DNA from: Neorhizobium sp. UBA7851
GTDB lineage: Bacteria > Pseudomonadota > Alphaproteobacteria > Rhizobiales > Rhizobiaceae
Reading direction: 5' to 3'
DNA: 10,734 nucleotides
NCBI GenBank assembly: GCA_002500765.1
Contig: DLSX01000207.1
Coordinates: 1-10,734 of the forward strand
Shown here: positions 5,959 through 10,734 of the stretch, in pieces
Numbering within the stretch: the first letter of the stretch is position 1
Layout: each line of letters starts with the position of its first letter
Notes under the pieces: model-generated
The model's input: the letters and a program-made list of their open reading frames with translations, nothing else
Told to the model about the DNA's origin: nothing
The model's database searches: none
Program-made: the position numbers and the translations under genes

Positions 5959-6543
5959 ATGTTCCAGCTAGAGCAGACAGCAACATTCGAGCAGATCATC
6001 AAGAAAAGCCGGTTTCTGGCGATCGCGCTCCCGATCGCGACCGGGGAGGAAGCGAAGGCGGCGATTGCTGCCCATGCAGAGGCCGGCGCCAACCACAATT
6101 GCTGGGCATGGCGGATCGGACCGGCCTATCGGTTTTCCGATGACGGAGAGCCGAGCGGCACGGCGGGAAAACCGATCCTGGCAGCCATCGACGGCCAATC
6201 GCTGACCAATGTCGTGGTGATCGTGACCCGCTGGTTCGGCGGGATATTGCTCGGCAGCGGCGGTCTGGTGCGTGCCTATGGCGGCACGGCAGCCGCATGC
6301 CTGAGAAGCGCTGCGATGGTGGAACTGAAGCCTTCCGTGGAAGGGCTCGTGCGGCTCGACTTTTCAGATTTGGCGCGCGTCAAGGCGCGCCTTCAGGCGA
6401 TCGTCGACCTTGGCATCGCCGAGGAACAGTTTACCGCGACCGGTGCCGACCTCGTGCTTCGCGTGCCGGAAGCAGAGGTCGAGGCCGTGTCGCGACTGAT
6501 CTCCGACCTCACCAGCGGCAGGTCGGAGTTGAAGATCGATTGA
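5959..6543 (+). CDS. yigZ: YigZ/IMPACT family protein
   Basis: A conserved 194-residue cytoplasmic protein of the IMPACT (UPF0029) family. Eukaryotic relatives control the kinase GCN2; the bacterial role is not established, although the fold suggests nucleic-acid or ribosome-related binding. The N-terminal domain carries both family signatures: FSDDGEPSGTAGKP at 59-72 and VTRWFGGILLGSGGLVRAYG at 89-108. The C-terminal 70 residues form the small alpha/beta domain typical of the bacterial forms. Length is near the usual 200. No clear ribosome binding site precedes the ATG at 5959, but the family N-terminus (TATFEQIIKKSRFLA) agrees with it. It is divergent from the ABC operon and convergent with prfC, whose stop lies only 6 bp away. 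Confidence 0.9.
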   Translation: MFQLEQTATFEQIIKKSRFLAIALPIATGEEAKAAIAAHAEAGANHNCWAWRIGPAYRFSDDGEPSGTAGKPILAAIDGQSLTNVVVIVTRWFGGILLGSGGLVRAYGGTAAACLRSAAMVELKPSVEGLVRLDFSDLARVKARLQAIVDLGIAEEQFTATGADLVLRVPEAEVEAVSRLISDLTSGRSELKID

Positions 6544-6549
6544 GCAGGA

Positions 6550-8130
6550 TCATGCCGCCTTGGCGACGTGATATTCCTTGATGGCAGCCATCTTGATGGC
6601 CGGATAACGCTCGGCCTCGTAACGCAGCGAAAACGCATCCTGTGCAAGAAACACCGGATCGCCGTCGAGATCGCGGGCGATATCGCCGCGCTTGACGGTG
6701 AGGAACTTTTCGAGATCCGCCTTGTTGTCTGACGAGATCCAGCGGCAGACCGAGAAGCGCGACATTTCGAAACTGACCGGCAGGCTGTATTCCGCCGAAA
6801 GCCGTTCCTTCAACACGTCGAGCTGCAGCGCACCGACCACACCGACAATGGCGGGCGAACCGTCTTCCGGCTGGAAGAGCTGCACGACGCCTTCTTCGGC
6901 CATCTGCTGCAGGGCTTCCTTGAGCTTTTTCGCCTTCATCGCATCACCGAGACGCACGCGGCGGAGGATTTCCGGCGAGAAGTTCGGAACGCCCTGAAAC
7001 ACCAGCGATTCACCTTCGGTCAGCGTATCGCCGATACGAAGCGTGCCGTGGTTCGGAATGCCGACGACGTCACCGGCATAGGCGGTATCCGCGATATGGC
7101 GCTGCGAAGCGAAGAAGAATTGCGGCGCGGTGAGACCCAGCTGCTTGCCGGTACGGGCAAGCCTTGCCTTCATGCCGCGCTCCAGCTTGCCGGAGCAGAT
7201 ACGCGCGAAAGCGATACGGTCGCGATGGTTCGGGTCCATATTCGCCTGGATCTTGAAGACGAAGGCCGTCATCTTGTCTTCAGCGGCATGGACGGTGCGG
7301 ATATCGGCAACCTGGTCGCGCGGTGGCGGGGCGAAGTCGCCGAGCGCATTGATTAGATCACGTACGCCGAAATTGCGCAGCGCCGAGCCGAAGAAGACCG
7401 GCGTCATATGGCCTTCGAGAAAGGCCTGACGGTCGAACGGGCGGCAGGCTTCGAGCGCAAGTTCAACCTCTTCGACGAAGGCGGCGCGCTCGTTTTCGGG
7501 CAGACGATCCATGACGGCCTGCGGGCCGTTGACGGAAATCGCCTCTTCGCTATCGGGACCGCGCACCTTGTTTTCGGCAAGGTGATAGGAGCCGCAGAAG
7601 CTCTTGGAACGGCCGATCGGCCAGGTGATCGGAGCGGTATCGAGCGCCAGCTTCTCTTCCACCTCGTCCAAAATTTCGAAGATGTCGCGGCTTTCGCGGT
7701 CCATCTTGTTGACGAAGGTGATGATCGGAATATCGCGCATGCGGCAGACTTCGAAAAGTTTCAGCGTCCGCGGCTCGATACCCTTGGCGGCATCGATGAC
7801 CATGATCGCGGCATCCACCGCCGTCAGCGTGCGATAGGTATCGTCGGCGAAGTCTTCGTGACCCGGCGTATCCAGGATGTTGAAGACCTTGTCGTTATAT
7901 TCGAAGGTCATCACCGAGGTAACGACCGAGATGCCGCGCTCGCGCTCGATCTTCATCCAGTCGGAGCGCGTCTGGATGCGATCCTTCTTCGCCTTGACCT
8001 CGCCGGCGAGCTGGATGGCACCACCGAACAGAAGCAGCTTTTCAGTGAGCGTCGTCTTGCCCGCGTCCGGGTGGGCGATGATCGCAAATGTACGGCGGCG
8101 GGAAACCGCCTCTGCCAGAGTTTCGGCCAT
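6550..8130 (-). CDS. prfC: Peptide chain release factor 3
   Basis: A translational GTPase that removes RF1 or RF2 from the ribosome after peptide release. Its 526 residues match the length of bacterial RF3. The G domain shows G1 AHPDAGKT at 19-26, a switch I segment ending in RERGISV at 63-69, G3 DTPGHEDF at 87-94 and G4 NKMD at 141-144. These are followed by the RF3-type sequence SKSFCGSYHL and the beta-barrel and C-terminal domains (FFFASQRHIADTAYAGDVVG, VVGALQLDVLKERL). The RF3 insertions and C-terminus separate it from EF-G. The ATG at 8130 has AAGGA 11 nt upstream, slightly far. The stop is 6 bp from the yigZ stop with no hairpin between. It diverges from dut across a 99-bp promoter region. 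Confidence 0.96.
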   Translation of the reverse strand: MAETLAEAVSRRRTFAIIAHPDAGKTTLTEKLLLFGGAIQLAGEVKAKKDRIQTRSDWMKIERERGISVVTSVMTFEYNDKVFNILDTPGHEDFADDTYRTLTAVDAAIMVIDAAKGIEPRTLKLFEVCRMRDIPIITFVNKMDRESRDIFEILDEVEEKLALDTAPITWPIGRSKSFCGSYHLAENKVRGPDSEEAISVNGPQAVMDRLPENERAAFVEEVELALEACRPFDRQAFLEGHMTPVFFGSALRNFGVRDLINALGDFAPPPRDQVADIRTVHAAEDKMTAFVFKIQANMDPNHRDRIAFARICSGKLERGMKARLARTGKQLGLTAPQFFFASQRHIADTAYAGDVVGIPNHGTLRIGDTLTEGESLVFQGVPNFSPEILRRVRLGDAMKAKKLKEALQQMAEEGVVQLFQPEDGSPAIVGVVGALQLDVLKERLSAEYSLPVSFEMSRFSVCRWISSDNKADLEKFLTVKRGDIARDLDGDPVFLAQDAFSLRYEAERYPAIKMAAIKEYHVAKAA

Positions 8131-8158
8131 GTCAGCAACAATCCTTCGAGTTGCCGCG

Positions 8159-8187
8159 TATCTAGCGACTTAGTGGATAAGTTTCAA
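8159..8187 (-). promoter_or_regulatory. Candidate prfC promoter
   Basis: On the minus strand, TTGAAA (8182-8187) is followed after 17 bp by TAGATA (8159-8164). The -35 matches at 4/6 and the -10 is weak. Predicted transcription would begin about 20 nt before the prfC ATG, with the ribosome binding site included. Confidence 0.35.
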
Positions 8188-8194
8188 TTCGTGT

Positions 8195-8223
8195 TTGACC
8201 CCGGCGGCCACGACCGGGCTAAT
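8195..8223 (+). promoter_or_regulatory. Candidate dut promoter giving a near-leaderless transcript
   Basis: TTGACC (8195-8200) is followed after 17 bp by GCTAAT (8218-8223), matching consensus at 5/6 and 4/6. A start point 6-7 nt after the -10 falls at about 8230, the A of the dut ATG. The dut start lacks a convincing ribosome binding site, which agrees with leaderless translation. The -35 boxes of this promoter and the prfC candidate are 7 bp apart. Confidence 0.35.
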
Positions 8224-8229
8224 GAAAGA

Positions 8230-8700
8230 ATGAACGCTCACATATCGTCTTCGCCCAAGCTCAATCTCGTCCGCCTGCCGAACGGCGATGGACTGGACCT
8301 GCCGTCATATGAAACCGCTGGTGCCGCGGGCATGGATTTGCGCGCGGCAGTGCCAGAGGCTGAACCATTGACACTTGCTCCGGGCAAACGCGCGCTGGTG
8401 CCGACCGGCTTCATCTTCGAGGTGCCTGCGGGCTTCGAGGCGCAGATCCGGCCTCGCTCCGGTCTCGCCTTCAAGAACGGTATCACCTGCCTCAACACGC
8501 CCGGCACGATCGACAGCGATTATCGCGGTGAGGTGAAGGTGCTGCTGATCAATCTCGGCGAGGAGGATTTCGTGATTACCCGCGGCATGAGGATCGCCCA
8601 GATGGTGATCGCGCCGGTGACGCAGGTGCGCGTAGCAGAGATCAGCGAAGTGACCGAGACCGTGCGCGGTGCAGGCGGCTTCGGTTCGACTGGTGTCTGA
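8230..8700 (+). CDS. dut: Deoxyuridine 5'-triphosphate nucleotidohydrolase (dUTPase)
   Basis: Hydrolyses dUTP to dUMP and pyrophosphate, keeping uracil out of DNA and supplying dUMP for thymidylate synthesis; active as a homotrimer. All five dUTPase motifs are present in its 156 residues: I AGMDLRAAV at 33-41, II RPRSGLA at 74-80, III GTIDSDYRGEV at 92-102 with the catalytic Asp, IV RIAQMVIAP at 121-129, and V RGAGGFGSTG at 146-155, whose Phe stacks on uracil. The ATG at 8230 gives a normal N-terminus. The frame happens to stay open for more than 800 bp upstream, antisense to prfC, and that extension is not real. The ribosome binding site is weak (GAAAGA directly before the ATG). The frequent neighbour coaBC is not next to it in this window. 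Confidence 0.95.
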   Translation: MNAHISSSPKLNLVRLPNGDGLDLPSYETAGAAGMDLRAAVPEAEPLTLAPGKRALVPTGFIFEVPAGFEAQIRPRSGLAFKNGITCLNTPGTIDSDYRGEVKVLLINLGEEDFVITRGMRIAQMVIAPVTQVRVAEISEVTETVRGAGGFGSTGV

Positions 8701-8871
8701 CAGCGCTTTACGGCCCCGCCGACATTGATAGCTGTCAACATCGCCTCTTTTGAAGCATGGCATTGCGTCATGTTACTTATAGAGAGAAGGATATTTCGCG
8801 TTTTTTCGATGTGATAAGAGAAAATCATCCTCGCCTGTTGCTCCATCGAACACTATTTTTCGATCACCTGT
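8701..8871. other. AT-richer intergenic stretch between dut and the cysK leader
   Basis: Most of this stretch, especially about 8741-8870, is AT-richer than the rest of the window. It holds an imperfect palindrome at 8725-8738 (TTGATAGCTGTCAA, one mismatched pair) and runs of T at about 8802-8807 and 8855-8859. I see no gene. A minus-strand frame starting in it continues antisense into dut and has no family features. The dut terminator and the cysK promoter should lie here or in the hairpin that follows, but I cannot place either. Confidence 0.4.
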
Positions 8872-8916
8872 TCCACGCACCAGGCTTTCCGATTTTCGGA
8901 AAGCCTGGTGCGTGGA
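8872..8916. repeat. Perfect 21-bp inverted repeat with a 3-nt loop
   Basis: The arm 8872-8892 (beginning TCCACGCACC, ending TTTCCGA) is the exact reverse complement of 8896-8916, separated by TTT. As RNA it would form a very stable 21-bp hairpin. No T-tract follows on either strand (CTTAAAAAGAT on +), so it is not a standard intrinsic terminator. It could be a transcript-end or stability hairpin of dut, part of the cysK leader, or a dispersed palindromic element of the kind found between rhizobial genes. Confidence 0.85.
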
Positions 8917-8927
8917 CTTAAAAAGAT

Positions 8928-8967
8928 AGAGCGTCCTTTGTGCGTCCATTCGGACGCACGGCGCTCT
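8928..8967 (+). promoter_or_regulatory. Leader hairpin adjoining the cysK ribosome binding site
   Basis: The upper stem GTGCGTCC (8940-8947) pairs perfectly with GGACGCAC (8952-8959) around a 4-nt loop. The lower stem AGAGCGT (8928-8934) pairs with GCGCTCT (8961-8967, one G-U) across an asymmetric internal loop. It ends 3 nt before GGAG (8971-8974), the cysK ribosome binding site. If transcribed, it may affect translation initiation. I do not recognise it as a known riboswitch class. Confidence 0.55.
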
Positions 8968-8982
8968 CGTGGAGAAACGACA

Positions 8983-9948
8983 ATGTCGGACAAGAAGCCG
9001 GGCCGTGGCCGCATCTATTCCTCGATCACCGAAACGATCGGTGACACGCCACTCGTGAGGCTGGACAAGCTGGCGAAGGAAAAGGGCGTGAAGGCCACGA
9101 TCCTGGCCAAGCTGGAATTCTTCAACCCGATCGCATCCGTCAAGGACCGTATCGGCGTTGCCATGATCGAGAGCCTGGAAGCCCAAGGCAAGATCACCGC
9201 CGGCAAGACCACGCTTGTCGAACCCACATCCGGCAATACCGGTATTGCGCTTGCCTTCGCGGCTGCCGCCAAGGGCTACAAGCTGATCCTGACCATGCCG
9301 GAAACCATGTCTGTCGAGCGCCGCAAGATGCTGGCACTGCTTGGTGCAGAATTGGTTCTGACCGAAGGCCCGAAGGGCATGAAGGGCGCGATCGCCAAGG
9401 CGGAAGAACTTGCCGCCACGTTACCCGACGCGATCATACCGCAGCAGTTCGAAAACGAGGCCAACCCGGAAATCCACCGCAAGACGACGGCCGAGGAAAT
9501 CTGGAACGATACCGATGGCAAGGTGGATATCTTCGTTGCCGGTATCGGAACCGGCGGCACGATCACCGGCGTCGGCCAAGTGCTGAAGGGACGAAATCCC
9601 GAGTTGAAGGTCATCGCCGTCGAGCCGAAGGAATCGCCGGTGCTTTCCGGCGGCGAACCCGGCCCGCACAAGATCCAGGGCATCGGCGCGGGCTTTGCAC
9701 CGAAGATCCTCGATACGAAAATCTATGACGAGATCGTCACGGTCGCCAGCGTCGACGCTCTGGAAACGGCCCGCCATGTCGCCGCCCTGGAAGGCGTGCC
9801 GGTCGGCATTTCCTCCGGCGCGGCGCTGAAGGCTGCAATCGAAGTCGGCAGCCGGCCGGAAAATGCCGGCAAGACCATCGTCGTGATCATCCCCTCCTTC
9901 GCAGAGCGTTATCTCTCGACCGCCCTGTTCGACGGGCTGGGCGAGTAA
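8983..9948 (+). CDS. cysK: Cysteine synthase (O-acetylserine sulfhydrylase), PLP-dependent
   Basis: Forms L-cysteine from O-acetylserine and sulfide, the last step of assimilatory cysteine synthesis, in the cytoplasm. It is a fold-type II PLP enzyme of 321 residues, the usual CysK length. The N-terminal segment has GDTPLVRL at 20-27 and SVKDR at 52-56, where K54 should carry PLP. These are followed by the substrate loop PTSGNTG at 81-87, the phosphate-binding GIGTGGT at 187-193, GIGAGFAP at 233-240 and the ring-contacting SSGAA at 278-282. There is no CBS domain, which argues against cystathionine beta-synthase; CysM is the main alternative. The ATG at 8983 has GGAG 8 nt upstream; earlier in-frame ATGs lie in the hairpin region. 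It is preceded by two hairpins and followed by a strong terminator, so it is probably a single-gene unit. Confidence 0.95.
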   Translation: MSDKKPGRGRIYSSITETIGDTPLVRLDKLAKEKGVKATILAKLEFFNPIASVKDRIGVAMIESLEAQGKITAGKTTLVEPTSGNTGIALAFAAAAKGYKLILTMPETMSVERRKMLALLGAELVLTEGPKGMKGAIAKAEELAATLPDAIIPQQFENEANPEIHRKTTAEEIWNDTDGKVDIFVAGIGTGGTITGVGQVLKGRNPELKVIAVEPKESPVLSGGEPGPHKIQGIGAGFAPKILDTKIYDEIVTVASVDALETARHVAALEGVPVGISSGAALKAAIEVGSRPENAGKTIVVIIPSFAERYLSTALFDGLGE

Positions 9949-9959
9949 AACTTGTCTTC

Positions 9960-9989
9960 ATGACCGGCCGGAAACACCCGGCCGGTCAT
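9960..9989. terminator. Strong terminator after cysK, possibly shared with comM
   Basis: ATGACCGGCCGG (9960-9971) pairs perfectly with CCGGCCGGTCAT (9978-9989) around a 6-nt loop, starting 11 bp after the cysK stop. TTTA follows on the + strand, and GAAGACAAGTTTTA follows on the - strand. The 12-bp GC-rich stem makes it the clearest terminator of the window, and it lies between convergent genes. Confidence 0.8.
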
Positions 9990-10083
9990 TTACCGATAAA
10001 AGATGGCTTGGGGATCGGGACGACGATGCTTTCAGGTCGCCGCGCAGTCATCGCCCGAAATTCATTCTCCAACCATGACCGTC

Positions 10084-10734
10084 TCATGCCGCCGCGATCG
10101 CCAATCTTTCGCTCGCCATCCGATAAGAGATCGCCTCGGCAAGATGAAGCCGGCCGACCGTCGGCTTGCCATCGAGATCGGCCAGCGTGCGGGCGACTTT
10201 CAGCACCCGATGATAACCGCGAGCAGAGAATTTCAGCTTCTCCGCCGCATCCCTCAACAGTTGCAGGCCGGACGCATCAGGCTCCGCCACCTTCTCGATC
10301 AGTGCGGTCGAGCAGCGCGCATTGGTGAGCGGTCCCGGCAGGCCCGCTGCGAGGTAGCGATCCTGCTGCAGTTCTCTCGCTGCATAAACGCGTTTGGCGA
10401 CGTCGGCACTGCTTTCCGCGGGTGCCGGCCGGATCAGCTCCGATGCCGACACCGCCGGCACGTCGATGCGGATATCGATACGGTCCATCAGCGGGGCGGA
10501 AATACGAGCCTGATAATCCGCGGCGCAACGCGGCCCGCGGGCACAGGTATGGCCGGGTTCCCCCGCCATGCCGCAGCGGCAGGGGTTCATCGCTGCGATG
10601 AGCTGGATGCTGGCTGGATAGGAAACACGGTGATTGGCGCGGGCAATGACGCATTCGCCGGTTTCCAGCGGCTGGCGCAGGGCATCCAGTACCTGCGGCG
10701 AGAATTCAGGAAACTCGTCGAGAAACAGGACACC
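10084..10734 (-). CDS. comM: ComM/YifB family AAA+ ATPase (Mg-chelatase-like), C-terminal part, cut by window edge
   Basis: ComM is a hexameric helicase that promotes branch migration during natural transformation; its role in species not known to be competent is unclear. The last 216 residues are visible, of a family length of about 510; the frame is open to the right edge. In order: Walker B VLFLDEFPEF at visible residues 2-11, sensor 1 in IAAMNPC near 45-52, a four-Cys cluster (CRCG...C...C) just after it as in other ComM proteins, the arginine-finger segment PLMDRIDIRID, and the Mg-chelatase C-terminal domain with FSARGYHRVLKVARTLADLDG. Walker A and the N-terminal Lon-like domain lie beyond the window. 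The in-frame Met at 10590 is internal (AAMNPC) and is not the start. The gene converges on cysK. Confidence 0.93.
   Translation of the reverse strand, partial: GVLFLDEFPEFSPQVLDALRQPLETGECVIARANHRVSYPASIQLIAAMNPCRCGMAGEPGHTCARGPRCAADYQARISAPLMDRIDIRIDVPAVSASELIRPAPAESSADVAKRVYAARELQQDRYLAAGLPGPLTNARCSTALIEKVAEPDASGLQLLRDAAEKLKFSARGYHRVLKVARTLADLDGKPTVGRLHLAEAISYRMASERLAIAAA

Noticed and set aside
6372..6393. GGCGCGC/GCGCGCC inverted repeat inside yigZ
   Set aside because: It encodes ordinary Ala/Arg codons (ARVKARL) in a conserved gene. GC-rich coding DNA produces such repeats by chance.
7408..8229. Open frame of about 270 codons running upstream of dut on the + strand
   Set aside because: It is antisense to prfC, has no family features, and dUTPases start near 8230. 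It is a GC-rich shadow frame, not a dut fusion.
8520..8846. Minus-strand frame starting in the dut-cysK gap (MEQQARMIFS...)
   Set aside because: Most of it is antisense to dut, with no family features. The part in the gap is AT-rich and short.

Overview
The window looks like a chromosomal segment of an alphaproteobacterium, most likely a member of the Rhizobiaceae (Rhizobium/Agrobacterium/Ensifer type). It is GC-rich, uses strong AGGAG-type ribosome binding sites, and carries an OtsB-OtsA trehalose pair, a single-domain Mop protein and a short VirR-like TrmO. This assignment rests on protein style and gene content, not on a database match. All genes but one look intact and ordinary in codon use. 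No tRNA, rRNA, insertion sequence, phage gene or CRISPR array is visible.

Layout. Positions 1-1637 (+): the 3' end of trehalose-6-phosphate phosphatase (otsB), then a complete trehalose-6-phosphate synthase (otsA) with a TTG start. 1716-1925 (+): a 69-residue Mop/TOBE molybdate-binding protein. 1984-2271 (-): a small antibiotic-biosynthesis-monooxygenase (ABM) fold protein. 2432-5806 (-): a tightly coupled four-gene unit, read right to left as periplasmic binding protein, FecCD/BtuC-type permease, FecE/BtuD-type ATPase and trmO. Both transporter junctions are TGATG overlaps, and trmO starts 2 nt after the ATPase stop. 5959-6543 (+): a YigZ/IMPACT family protein. 6550-8130 (-): peptide chain release factor 3 (prfC). 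8230-8700 (+): dUTPase (dut). 8983-9948 (+): cysteine synthase (cysK). 10084-10734 (-): the C-terminal part of a ComM/YifB AAA+ protein, running off the right edge.

How the genes relate. otsB and otsA make trehalose by the two-step UDP-glucose route. The ABC transporter belongs to the type II (BtuCD-like) importer group that moves siderophores, cobalamin, haem or, in some members, molybdate/tungstate. The upstream region it shares with yigZ holds a long inverted repeat, a strong operator candidate. The spacing and half-site of that repeat recall a molybdate-responsive (ModE) box with one symmetric change. With the Mop gene about 4 kb away, an oxyanion substrate is worth testing, though iron or cobalamin remain possible. 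The other genes are housekeeping.

The most unexplained DNA is the 282-bp gap between dut and cysK. It contains a perfect 21-bp inverted repeat with a 3-nt loop and no T-tract, followed at once by a second hairpin that ends next to the cysK ribosome binding site. The two share a hexamer in an arrangement that allows alternative pairings. I found no clear sign of a wholly new multi-gene system. The best leads are the cysK leader and the palindromic control site of the ABC-trmO operon.
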